Source of the DNA: Ferrovum myxofaciens
Lineage (GTDB): Bacteria; Pseudomonadota; Gammaproteobacteria; Burkholderiales; Ferrovaceae
Length of the DNA stretch: 32,564 nucleotides
Assembly (NCBI RefSeq): GCF_000735045.1
Contig: NZ_JPOQ01000079.1
Location: 1-32,564, forward strand
Direction of reading: 5' to 3'
Below are positions 1-7,985 of this stretch, one piece after another. Positions within the stretch are counted from its first letter, which is position 1, and every line of letters begins with the position of its first letter. Made by a program: the position numbers and the translations under genes. The notes below the pieces were generated by a model. The model did not search any database and was not told the DNA's origin. It saw only the letters and a program-made list of their open reading frames with translations.

Positions 1-75
1 TGGAAAAAGCCGCTGGAATTCCGGCAGCGAGTGCGGGAACGGCAGATCGTCACGTTGATGGATGTCCATTGTCAT
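1..75 (-). CDS. Partial ORF, N-terminus resembling an IS1595-type transposase
   Basis: An open frame starts at an ATG at 75 (or 69) on the minus strand and runs off the window edge, giving 25 residues. The segment LPFPHSLPEFQRLFP resembles the N-terminus of IS1595/ISXO2-type transposases, which usually open with a SLPEF..xFP motif ahead of a zinc-ribbon. This is recognition from memory on a very short peptide, and no catalytic residues or terminal inverted repeat are visible. It starts only 9 nt after the deacetylase stop codon and has no clear Shine-Dalgarno sequence. In canonical XrtA clusters the next gene here would be a FemAB-like protein or the exosortase, and the peptide does not look like either. 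It could still be an unrelated host gene. Confidence 0.35.
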   Translation of the reverse strand, partial: MTMDIHQRDDLPFPHSLPEFQRLFP

Positions 76-84
76 GGGTAAAAA

Positions 85-903
85 TCATAGCATCATCCGG
101 CGTGGGAAACAACCGGATAGGCAAGAAATTTTCCCCTTCATCCGTGCCAGATTGACATAGTGACGAAAGCGGCTTTTGAGATTCACCCCGGCGGGACGGG
201 GTTGATGGGGATCGATTTCCCAGGGATGGAAATAGAACATGCAGGATTCTCCCTCCACCCGGTTGATGCGTTGCAGCAGCCAACGGGACAGGGGATAGGG
301 CATGAGGCGGAAATATCCCCCGCCCGCTGCCGGGAGGTGACGCCCCCCCAGTTTGGCGGTGGTGGGGGGGATTTCCAGAATGCCGGTATGACCCCGGGGA
401 TGGAAGCGGAAACGGGGGCAATCGGGCATGCCATAATGATCATGCTGGATCGGGTAGATGCTGGAACTGTAGTCGTACCCTTCCTCGTGCAGAATGTCCA
501 GAGCCCACAGGTTACGGGCACCTATGGAGAAACTGGGGGCCCGATATCCGCGGATCCGTTGTCCGCCCAGGTCCTCCAGTAATTGCTTGCTGTGTCGTAT
601 GTCGGCGCGGAATTCCTGGGGAGATTGCTCATTGGCGCGGTAGTGATCGTAGCCATGGCTGGCCAGTTCATGTCCCCCTGCCAGGATCGAACGGACGAGG
701 TCCGGATACCGCTCCGCAATCCAACCCAGGGTAAAGAAGGTGGCATGGGCCCCATGCTGATCCAGCAGGGATAGGATGGTTTCCATGTTCCGTTCGATGC
801 GGCAGGGCAGGTGGGGCCAATCTTCGCGGCGAATGTAGGGCGCGAAGGCCGACACCTGAAAATAGTCTTCCACATCGATGGTCATGGCATTGAGGCGGGC
901 CAT
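85..903 (-). CDS. XrtA-system polysaccharide deacetylase (NodB + DUF3473)
   Basis: 272-residue NodB-fold deacetylase of the exosortase-A-associated family (TIGR03006 type), expected to remove N-acetyl groups from the exopolysaccharide or its precursor. TIDVEDYF at residues 8-15 carries the catalytic/metal aspartate D10, and SHGYDH (82-87) supplies the metal-binding histidines H83 and H87. The C-terminal DUF3473 part holds FYFHPWEID and LKSRFRHY. The start at 903 was chosen because homologues begin right before the TIDVEDYF motif and it leaves a 4-nt gap after wecB. The last 15-20 residues, after RMKGK, do not match the usual ending (a conserved W-GRMDE-like motif). This may be drift, or the 3' end may be overwritten by the adjacent transposase-like element. 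Last visible gene of the exopolysaccharide operon. Confidence 0.9.
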   Translation of the reverse strand: MARLNAMTIDVEDYFQVSAFAPYIRREDWPHLPCRIERNMETILSLLDQHGAHATFFTLGWIAERYPDLVRSILAGGHELASHGYDHYRANEQSPQEFRADIRHSKQLLEDLGGQRIRGYRAPSFSIGARNLWALDILHEEGYDYSSSIYPIQHDHYGMPDCPRFRFHPRGHTGILEIPPTTAKLGGRHLPAAGGGYFRLMPYPLSRWLLQRINRVEGESCMFYFHPWEIDPHQPRPAGVNLKSRFRHYVNLARMKGKISCLSGCFPRRMML

Positions 904-907
904 GGGG

Positions 908-2068
908 CTAGATTCCCGGCGCAACGAAATGAGGATTGAAGACGGCGCGCAACTGCGCGACGATGCGCCGGGCTGCCTGTCCATCCCAAAAGTCCGGAAT
1001 CCGTCCGGCTTTTCCATGACCATCCAGAATGTTCTGGACGGTGTTCAGGATGCGTGTGCGATCCTGACCCACGATGGTATTGCTGCCTTGATCCACCGTA
1101 ATGGGACGCTCGGTATTTTCCCGCAAGGTCACACAGGGGATTCCCAGGGCAGTGGTTTCTTCCTGGATGCCCCCCGAATCCGTCAGAAAAAGTCGGGCAT
1201 CCTTCATGAGTCCCAGCAGGGGCAAATAGCCCAGGGGAGGGAGGATCGCCAGGGTGGGAAGATTCAGGAAATCCGTCAATTGGAATTCGTGAATTTTTTG
1301 GCGGGTGCGCGGATGCAGGGGGAAGGCGAGGGGAATCTGGCGGGAGACTTCTTCCAGCGTTTCCAGAAGATTCCGCAGAATCGCCGGGTCATCCACGTTG
1401 GAGGGACGATGCAGGGTCAATACCCCAAAGGACTGAGGATCGCCCGAGAAAACCGCCGACAGTCCATTTCGGGAAAAGGTCGTGGCGGCAGGAATGGCGC
1501 GGGAAAGATTCTGATGCAGGGTATCGATCATTACATTGCCGACAAAATGGATTTTCTCTCCATCGATGCCTTCCCGTATCAGGTTGTCCTTGGCCTGAAG
1601 TTCGGTGGTGAAGAGAAAATCTGAAATCTGGTCGGTCAGGATCCGGTTGATCTCTTCGGGCATGGCCCGATCAAAACTGCGCAACCCCGCTTCCACATGG
1701 ATGACGGGGATCTGTTTCTTGACGGCGACCAGGGCGCAGGCAATGGTGGAGTTCACATCTCCCACCACCAGAATGGCTGAAGGCTTCGAGGCATCCAGAA
1801 TTGGCTCGAACCGTTCCATGATTCTGGCGGTTTGGACGGCGTGGGTTCCTGATCCCACTTCCAGATCGATATCCGGAGGCGGAATGCCCAGATCGGAAAA
1901 AAGTTGCTGGTACATGGCTTCATCGTAATGCTGTCCCGTGTGGACCAGTTGTGCGCGCAATCCCGAATGTTTGGCGCGCAGCGCGCTTAAAATCGGGGCG
2001 ATTTTCATGAAATTGGGGCGTGCGCCCACAATACACAGAATCAGGGGGAGAGAGGTATCACTGGTCAT
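908..2068 (-). CDS. wecB: UDP-N-acetylglucosamine 2-epimerase (non-hydrolysing)
   Basis: 386 residues, close to the usual 370-390 of the family. The protein interconverts UDP-GlcNAc and UDP-ManNAc in the cytoplasm and so supplies an amino sugar donor to the polysaccharide pathway. Visible family landmarks are CIVGARPNFMKIAPI at the N-terminus, HTGQHYD, HVEAGLRSFD, PEEINR and the UDP-binding LTDSGGIQEE followed by TERP. The ATG at 2068 is preferred over the in-frame ATG at 2086 because homologues start just before the GARPNFMK segment; neither has a strong Shine-Dalgarno sequence. It overlaps the upstream ATPase gene by 11 bp, which suggests translational coupling. The position between ATPase and deacetylase is the standard one in XrtA clusters. 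Confidence 0.93.
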   Translation of the reverse strand: MTSDTSLPLILCIVGARPNFMKIAPILSALRAKHSGLRAQLVHTGQHYDEAMYQQLFSDLGIPPPDIDLEVGSGTHAVQTARIMERFEPILDASKPSAILVVGDVNSTIACALVAVKKQIPVIHVEAGLRSFDRAMPEEINRILTDQISDFLFTTELQAKDNLIREGIDGEKIHFVGNVMIDTLHQNLSRAIPAATTFSRNGLSAVFSGDPQSFGVLTLHRPSNVDDPAILRNLLETLEEVSRQIPLAFPLHPRTRQKIHEFQLTDFLNLPTLAILPPLGYLPLLGLMKDARLFLTDSGGIQEETTALGIPCVTLRENTERPITVDQGSNTIVGQDRTRILNTVQNILDGHGKAGRIPDFWDGQAARRIVAQLRAVFNPHFVAPGI

Positions 2069-3104
2069 GTTGGTCGATGATCTCATTGGAGGATGAGGCG
2101 CTGAACATGGACCTCATCAGGGTGGAAACATTTTTATTGATTGTGTTCGTCATCAGCATCAACGCATTCTGGGTGGCTTCCAGTCGGTCCAGACGGGATT
2201 CGAAGGCGGACAGAAAAGCCTGCGCCAGGGAATCGGGGATACCGCCGGCCAGTGGGGTCAGATGGGATTCGGGCAAAGGATCATGGGAATGGGTGACTTC
2301 CTGGCGCAGGTCCTGAATGACCTCATCCACATCTTCAACGCAGATCTGATGTTTTTCCTCGAGCATCCCGAACACCAGGATTCTGTCACACAACGTATTG
2401 ATCTTTCTGGGTATTCCGCCGGTGAATTCGTGTATCAGGGAAAAGGCGTCGGGGGTGAAGGTGGGGTCATGGGCCCAGCCCGACAGATGCAGGCGATGTT
2501 CGATATATTCCCGGGTTTCTTCTTCCTTCAAGGGACCCAAATGGTAGGACGCGATGACCCGCTGGTTAAGTTGAACCATTTGCGGGCTTTGCAGGGTATT
2601 TCTGAATTCGGGTTGACCGATCAGGAAACTCTGCAGCAGGGATTGATTGTCCAGTTGGTAATTGGAGAGCATCCGCAACTCTTCCACGGCTTTGGGTGTG
2701 AGATTTTGGGCTTCATCGACGATGATCAGCACCCGTTTTTTTTGCCGAACCGACTGTCTGAAAAACATTTGCAGGTTGTTGAGCAGAACGGCTTTGGACA
2801 GGGATTCGTGGGGCAATCCGAAGCCGCCCGAAATCGTCCTCAAAATATCATCGGCATCCAGGTGCGTACTCACCAGATGGGTGCTGATGATGCTGTCCTG
2901 CCCGATGGTTTCAAAGAGTTTTCTGACCAGCAAGGTTTTACCCGCACCCACTTCGCCGGTGATGACGATAAACCCTTCTCCCAGAGACAAACCATAGTTG
3001 AGATAGGACATGGCGCGCTTATGCCCGCTGCTGGCGAAAAAGAAACCGGGATCGGGGCTCAGTTGAAAGGGCTTGGACGTCAGGTGATAAAACGAGGTGT
3101 ACAT
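2058..3104 (-). CDS. XrtA-associated ExeA-like ATPase
   Basis: 348-residue AAA ATPase of the PEP-CTERM/XrtA-associated family (TIGR03015 type), related to GspA/ExeA. The N-terminus MYTSFYHLTSKPFQLSPDP is the ExeA signature. Walker A is GEVGAGKT at residues 50-57 and Walker B is VLIIVDEAQ at 124-132. The C-terminal 80 residues are predicted helical and rich in Ser/Asp, without a recognised domain and without the peptidoglycan-binding or transmembrane part found in ExeA itself. Its exact job in exopolysaccharide export is not established; energising or organising the export machinery is an inference from ExeA. It lies 52 nt after the outer-membrane barrel gene and overlaps wecB. Confidence 0.9.
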   Translation of the reverse strand: MYTSFYHLTSKPFQLSPDPGFFFASSGHKRAMSYLNYGLSLGEGFIVITGEVGAGKTLLVRKLFETIGQDSIISTHLVSTHLDADDILRTISGGFGLPHESLSKAVLLNNLQMFFRQSVRQKKRVLIIVDEAQNLTPKAVEELRMLSNYQLDNQSLLQSFLIGQPEFRNTLQSPQMVQLNQRVIASYHLGPLKEEETREYIEHRLHLSGWAHDPTFTPDAFSLIHEFTGGIPRKINTLCDRILVFGMLEEKHQICVEDVDEVIQDLRQEVTHSHDPLPESHLTPLAGGIPDSLAQAFLSAFESRLDRLEATQNALMLMTNTINKNVSTLMRSMFSASSSNEIIDQHDQ

Positions 3105-3156
3105 GGCGTGGCGTTCCGGGATTCGTGATCGGGCGACAGAAAAAGGGGGAAGGGGG

Positions 3157-4755
3157 TCAAAAAATAAAATTCAACCCCGCAATCAAGGCGTTTTCCATGA
3201 AATTGTATCCTCCTACGACTCCTCCATTCATGTACTGATGGCGGTAGGTCAGAGAACTGGTTACCTTTTCGGTGAGTTTGTCCGAGACCCCTATCAGCAG
3301 CAGGTCGGTGGTTTCCTGTCCCGCCAGATTGGCCATGGACATACGGGAATAGGTGTCGGAAAAGGTGGCTGTCATGACGGGAGTCAACTGATTGGACCAG
3401 GTCAGGGTCGCTCCAGAAGTATAGAACGTGCCAAAGGCCAGATAATTCTGGAACTGCAGGAAGGGGTTATTGAGGGAAGAGGCACCGGGTTGCTGCAATG
3501 GAAGCGTCTGGCTATCAAATAAGGTGAACAATACTGTGTTTCGGGTCGTGGTCACGCCGACACTGGACTGGAAAGTTTTGCTCAGAAAAATCTCATTGGT
3601 GATGACATTCATGCCGAACAGGGAAGACTGGGGACCCAAAGCCGACAGGATTTGCTGGATGGTCTGTTGGCGCTGGGCCGGATCGGTGATCTGGGTGAGC
3701 AACAACTGATCCAGGGCGGTGGCAGGAGGCAGATATTGCTCCCCCATACTGGACATGACCGACTGATTGTACCCGGCTTGAATCATGACATGACGCATGC
3801 GGTGGCTCAGGTTCAGCAGATAAGTCCGGCCATAAAACCGTTCGCCCGCACTCATGTCCAGATGGGTGCGCTGGGAGGGGCTCCAGCCATAGCCCACATT
3901 CCAGAAAAGACCTTGGGGACGGGGGCCGAAATAGACAAAATTGTCGTTTTCATAGCCGACCTCCGAGGTGAGTTTGAAGCGCGGGGTGATCAGATACCCC
4001 AGGTCCGCCGTCAGCAGGGAAATCGTGGAGTTGGGGTATCCCGTAAAGACGGTCTGATTATTGTTGTAATCCAGTTTCCACAAAAAATTGGTGAATTCGG
4101 CGCCATTGGTGACATACATGTCGGCAATGTTGGAACTGCCGGAAAAGTCATACCCCGGAGTGAGTCCTACTTGATAGGGACTGAAGCCCCCCGCTCCCCC
4201 ATAAACCGCTGGTCCTGCCGCACTGAAATTCATGAGGCTACGGGTCAGCTTGGCTTGGGCAATGAATTCCTCATCGAAGTTGTGCACCAGGGTGGGGCTG
4301 ATGGTCTCGGTGGTGACATTGGCCACGTTCCCGGTCAGATTGGCCCCGTTGGCGCTCACGGGCCCAAAGAGCGACAGGGGTTGTTGACTGATGGTGGAAG
4401 AAGCATCGATAAAGAAGGTTTTCTTGATCAGTTCCAGGTCACCCGTGGCGTTCAACTGGTTGTAATAGGTATGTTCCCAGCCATAATTGTTGTAGATCAT
4501 GTCCAGCAGGGAGTAATCGATGTTCAATTTCAATTGACTGCCGTTGTCCTTGATATTGATGCCGGGGGTCAACTGGGTGATGAACCCGGGGGTGGCTTCG
4601 TTGCTGGGGGCCAGAGTCAAGTTGTCCGTGTAGGTTTCCGAGGTGCTGAAACGGGGGGTGATGGTCAGGGTGTCTGCATGCGCAGCGCCTGACTTGATGG
4701 CCGTCAGGAGGAGCAGGAAACCGGCGCGACGGACTGGACTACGCCTGCTGACCAT
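3157..4755 (-). CDS. XrtA-associated outer-membrane beta-barrel protein
   Basis: 532 residues, matching in size, position and composition the PEP-CTERM-system outer-membrane protein family (TIGR03016 type). There is a signal peptide with an Arg-rich n-region, a LLLLTA core and probable cleavage after AHA (about residue 27). The mature part is rich in alternating polar/aromatic strands (TLTITPRFSTSETYTDN, NVGYGWSPSQRTHLDMSAG) and ends in an aromatic residue (GLNFIF), as outer-membrane barrels do. A role in passing the polysaccharide across the outer membrane or anchoring it is inferred. The ATG at 4755 leads directly into the signal peptide. The region upstream of it is the Tyr-Gly repeat coding of the kinase gene, which overlaps by 17 bp. 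Several in-frame ATGs further upstream, to 4794, come from that repeat and are considered spurious. Confidence 0.85.
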   Translation of the reverse strand: MVSRRSPVRRAGFLLLLTAIKSGAAHADTLTITPRFSTSETYTDNLTLAPSNEATPGFITQLTPGINIKDNGSQLKLNIDYSLLDMIYNNYGWEHTYYNQLNATGDLELIKKTFFIDASSTISQQPLSLFGPVSANGANLTGNVANVTTETISPTLVHNFDEEFIAQAKLTRSLMNFSAAGPAVYGGAGGFSPYQVGLTPGYDFSGSSNIADMYVTNGAEFTNFLWKLDYNNNQTVFTGYPNSTISLLTADLGYLITPRFKLTSEVGYENDNFVYFGPRPQGLFWNVGYGWSPSQRTHLDMSAGERFYGRTYLLNLSHRMRHVMIQAGYNQSVMSSMGEQYLPPATALDQLLLTQITDPAQRQQTIQQILSALGPQSSLFGMNVITNEIFLSKTFQSSVGVTTTRNTVLFTLFDSQTLPLQQPGASSLNNPFLQFQNYLAFGTFYTSGATLTWSNQLTPVMTATFSDTYSRMSMANLAGQETTDLLLIGVSDKLTEKVTSSLTYRHQYMNGGVVGGYNFMENALIAGLNFIF

Positions 4756-5680
4756 AACCGTATCCATAGCCGTAGCCATAACCATAGGCCCCAAGGGAAA
4801 GATGCTGGGATGCGCGGTTGATGATCAAGCCCACATAGCCACAATGTTGCACCAGAGTCAACGCAGATTTGAGCGTCGGTTGGGTGGTGGAGGCGGCATC
4901 CACCACCATGACCACCTGGCCCATGTGGGTGGATAACACACTGGATTCCGTGGTGACCAGCAACGGGGGGGAATCAAACAGAATCAGCCGGTCGGGGTAG
5001 CGTCCTGCCAGATCGTCCAGCAGGTGGGCCATGGCTTCACTGGCCAGCAGTTCGGTGGCGTTGCGGGTGGGTTTTCCGGCGGGAAGCAGGGTGAGATTGG
5101 CAATGGAGGTCTTGATCAGGACTTTCGAAAGCGACAGTTCAGGATTCTGAATCAGGTCGAGCAGGCCCAACTCCGCCTCTATGCCCAATAACTTCAGTTG
5201 ACTGGGTTTGGAGACATCTGCATTCACCAGCAATACGGTACGGTCCATTTCCATGGCAATGCTGATGGCCAGGTTGAGGGCGCAGAAGGATTTTCCATCG
5301 CCGGGCAAGGCGCTGGTGACCATGATCAGATTGCTGTTCTTTAATTTCTTCTCGCCACTGAAGGCATTATTGAGGAGCGGACGCTTGATCATGCGAAATT
5401 CCTCTGCCGTCAACGAATATTCCCCCGCTGCAGTGACAATATTCAGTTGACGCAGGTGTTCCAGGTCAATTTTTGAAAACAGGGTGGCGCTGGTTTCCGC
5501 TGTTTTTTGTTCTGCAGAAATTTCGGGAAACGGATTTCCGGAAGGAAGTAGCGGCGGTTGCGCCTCATCCGTCGAGACGGAGGACGGTTCCTGGAGCAGT
5601 TCGGGGACCTTCGTCTCCGGGGAAGAAATGACCGTGGCCCGTTGTCCCAGTTTGCTGGCGGCTTTTTCGATGATACTCAT
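4739..5680 (-). CDS. XrtA-system tyrosine autokinase (Wzc kinase-domain / CapB type)
   Basis: 313-residue cytoplasmic BY-kinase (TIGR03018 type). It has Walker A ALPGDGKS, Walker A' VLLVNADVSKP and Walker B LILFDSPPLL, preceded by about 90 variable residues. The C-terminus is a striking tyrosine cluster: from residue 299 to 310 Tyr and Gly alternate strictly (six Tyr: 299, 301, 303, 305, 307, 309), followed by QQA. In this family such tails are autophosphorylated in trans and cycling of the phosphorylation controls chain length and export with the Wzz partner, which is the adjacent upstream gene here (4-bp overlap). In Gram-positive style, kinase and membrane activator are separate polypeptides. 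The tail coding DNA is also the initiation region for the next gene. Confidence 0.92.
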   Translation of the reverse strand: MSIIEKAASKLGQRATVISSPETKVPELLQEPSSVSTDEAQPPLLPSGNPFPEISAEQKTAETSATLFSKIDLEHLRQLNIVTAAGEYSLTAEEFRMIKRPLLNNAFSGEKKLKNSNLIMVTSALPGDGKSFCALNLAISIAMEMDRTVLLVNADVSKPSQLKLLGIEAELGLLDLIQNPELSLSKVLIKTSIANLTLLPAGKPTRNATELLASEAMAHLLDDLAGRYPDRLILFDSPPLLVTTESSVLSTHMGQVVMVVDAASTTQPTLKSALTLVQHCGYVGLIINRASQHLSLGAYGYGYGYGYGYGQQA

Positions 5681-7212
5681 TGCGCAGCACTCATCAGATA
5701 TTTGGTCATGATTCCCGCGTAAATCACAAATAATCCGCCCAGACTAATCCCCTGAAAAATCCTGCTCCGGTGTTTCAGGGTTCGGGACTGAGCGTTTTCA
5801 ATCAGGGTGATGATCCCCAGCAAGGGGAAATTCGTGATGGCTTCGATACTCTTTTTGGAGCGCACCAGGGGTTTCAACTGACCGATCAGGAAGGCCAGGG
5901 CCAAGCCACAAACCAATGCACCCAGCAGGATAATGGACGCCAGCAGAGGGCGGTTTGGAAAGGAAGGAGTCAAGGGAACGCGCGGGGGATCGATGACCTT
6001 GAAATCCACGATGTCCGTCTTGTTCTGCATTTCCCCTGATAATTTTGCAGATTCTCCCCGCGACAGCAGGGTTTCATAGTTCTTCTTGTAGATATCGTAG
6101 TTCCGGGTCAGTTGGGCGTATTCGGATTCCACTTCCGGGATCCGGTTGGCCTGACCGCGCAACTGTGCGTACTGGCTGTGGTAGGCATCCAGCTTGCCCT
6201 TCAGCGCTTCGGCCTGCGCCGTGGCTTCCACCAGGGAAACATTCAATTGCTGATACAGCGTGCTCGGTCCGGAACCGGACAGAGGTTTGCGGGATTTGGA
6301 TTCTTTTTTCTTCGAGGCTTCCAGTTCATTGATCAGGTTTTTGGTGGCAACGATATCGGGGTATTGGTCGGTATATTTCAGTCTGAGCGTATCGAGATTC
6401 TTTTTGAGACTCTCGATGCGCGCATCGATTTCCGGCGTATTGGAAGAAGAGATGGCATCGGTGAGCAAGGTGGGATCCTCTCCAGACAGTTGGCGTTTGT
6501 AGGAGTCGCGCCGATTTTCTGCTTCGTGGAGTTCCATTTCGGTTTGACGCATCTGATCCTGCATGTCCGAAATTTTTGAAAAATAATCCTGTCCCATTTC
6601 TCCAGGCATCAATCCCGCATTCTTGATTTTGAAATTCTTCAGGTCATTTTCGGCGGTTTCAAGTTTGATTTCGTAGTCCTTGAGCTGCTCTTCAATGAAT
6701 TTTTGGGAAGAGGTGATGTCCTTCCGGTTGTTGCCCAGCCCATTTTCCACGAAAATGGTGAGCAAGGCCTGAACCACCTTGCGGGCCAGGGTCGGATTCC
6801 GGTTTTCGTAGGCTATGGTGTACAAATCACCATAGCCCGTACTTTTCAGGGTGAGGTTCTTGTTTAAATCGGCAATGACCCTCTCCATTTGTGCTGGGGT
6901 CTTGGCGAGCAGGTCCATATCCGTCATGCGTGCCACTTTTTCCAGATTGGGGCGACTGATCAGGGTATTTGCCATGATCGTCACCTGCTCATTGATATTG
7001 GGTTGAACGGTGATCCCTGAGAGCAGGGGGCGCAGGAGCGACTGACTGTCCACATACACACGGGCCGCAGCCTGGTAGCGGTCTGGTATGTTGAGCATGC
7101 CAATCCAGCCGATACAGGCCACACACCAGGCCGTCAGAATGACGTGCCAGGGTCGGCTCCGAATATCGGAGAAGTAACCGGAAAGTTGATCGAGCAGATC
7201 GTGCATGTTCAT
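5677..7212 (-). CDS. XrtA-system polysaccharide chain-length determinant (Wzz/GumC type)
   Basis: 511 residues of the TIGR03007 type. An inner-membrane protein: a first membrane segment near residues 23-41 (HVILTAWCVACIGWIGML), a long periplasmic region rich in charged coiled-coil (about 160-400), and a second hydrophobic segment near 430-450 (LLASIILLGALVCGLALAFL) preceded by the Pro-rich motif PPRVPLTPSFPNRP typical of Wzz proteins. A third hydrophobic stretch closes the protein (GGLFVIYAGIMTKYL). It should set polymer length and activate the separate tyrosine kinase encoded directly downstream. Starts at 7212 or 7206 are both possible; a GAGG box lies just upstream. An 86-nt gap separates it from the export gene. 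Confidence 0.92.
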   Translation of the reverse strand: MNMHDLLDQLSGYFSDIRSRPWHVILTAWCVACIGWIGMLNIPDRYQAAARVYVDSQSLLRPLLSGITVQPNINEQVTIMANTLISRPNLEKVARMTDMDLLAKTPAQMERVIADLNKNLTLKSTGYGDLYTIAYENRNPTLARKVVQALLTIFVENGLGNNRKDITSSQKFIEEQLKDYEIKLETAENDLKNFKIKNAGLMPGEMGQDYFSKISDMQDQMRQTEMELHEAENRRDSYKRQLSGEDPTLLTDAISSSNTPEIDARIESLKKNLDTLRLKYTDQYPDIVATKNLINELEASKKKESKSRKPLSGSGPSTLYQQLNVSLVEATAQAEALKGKLDAYHSQYAQLRGQANRIPEVESEYAQLTRNYDIYKKNYETLLSRGESAKLSGEMQNKTDIVDFKVIDPPRVPLTPSFPNRPLLASIILLGALVCGLALAFLIGQLKPLVRSKKSIEAITNFPLLGIITLIENAQSRTLKHRSRIFQGISLGGLFVIYAGIMTKYLMSAAQ

Positions 7213-7298
7213 TGGCCTCGTAAAGAGGTATTCATGATGAGAAAGGGTTGGGGTGAATGCACGGGTAGAGTGTTTTTTGGGTTATCCCATCTGATTCA

Positions 7299-7937
7299 TT
7301 AAAAGAAACTTTCCGGGATGATGAGCACATCCCCCGGCAGCATGGGAACGTTGGCACTGATGTCTCCATCGCGCATCAGGTTCTGGAGCTTGACGCGGTA
7401 TTGTTCCTGTTTGCCGTTGACCGTGCGCAGAATGGTGGCACGATTGCCCGCGGCGAAATCCGTGATCCCCCCCACGGCAATCATGACATCCATGAGCGTC
7501 ATGTGTTCGTTGTACTGGAGGGTCTGGGGCTTGGTGGCCTGGCCGATCACGCGAATCTGCTGGTTATAGGGTCCCACGAATTTTTCCACGATAACCGTAA
7601 CCACGGGACTTTGAATATACTTGGCCAGCGTCACTTCCAGGTCACGGGCCAGATGGGTCGGAGTTTTTCCGGCGGCCTGCATGTCTTCAGCCAGCGGGGT
7701 GGAAATTTTTCCATCGGGGCGAACCGGGATGGCTTGAGACAGTTCGGTGTTATGCCATACCATGATCTTGACCGTATCCCCGGGACCGATGATGTAATGA
7801 TAATGGTCCGGTTCGGTGATGTTGGTGGGGGCGGGGGGGCGAGTGGTGGAGCAGGCAACCACAAACAGACCACAGAGCGCCAGTCCTGGGATTTTGAAAG
7901 AACCGAAAAATTGACGCAGTCTTTGGTTTATGTTCAC
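7299..7937 (-). CDS. XrtA-system polysaccharide export lipoprotein (Wza-like)
   Basis: 212 residues (TIGR03027 type), starting at a GTG at 7937 with an AGGGGA box about 9 nt upstream. A lipoprotein signal peptide ends in the lipobox VVAC, so Cys29 would be lipidated. The poly-export domain follows (YHYIIGPGDTVKIMVWHN, then VRPDGKISTPLAEDMQAAG) and then one SLBB domain (IRVIGQATKPQTLQYNEHMT, ending MLPGDVLIIPESFF). It is much shorter than E. coli Wza and lacks its C-terminal outer-membrane helix. It forms the periplasmic/outer-membrane export channel component for the exopolysaccharide. A 48-nt gap separates it from the sugar transferase gene. Confidence 0.92.
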   Translation of the reverse strand: MNINQRLRQFFGSFKIPGLALCGLFVVACSTTRPPAPTNITEPDHYHYIIGPGDTVKIMVWHNTELSQAIPVRPDGKISTPLAEDMQAAGKTPTHLARDLEVTLAKYIQSPVVTVIVEKFVGPYNQQIRVIGQATKPQTLQYNEHMTLMDVMIAVGGITDFAAGNRATILRTVNGKQEQYRVKLQNLMRDGDISANVPMLPGDVLIIPESFF

Positions 7938-7985
7938 AGCAATTTTCCCCTAAAATAAATCTGTATCTTCAAGTGGATCGACGAA

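Noticed and set aside
4643-5100. Long plus-strand open frames opposite the exopolysaccharide genes, for example 3652-4692
   Set aside because: They are antisense shadows of genes with clear families and conserved motifs on the minus strand.
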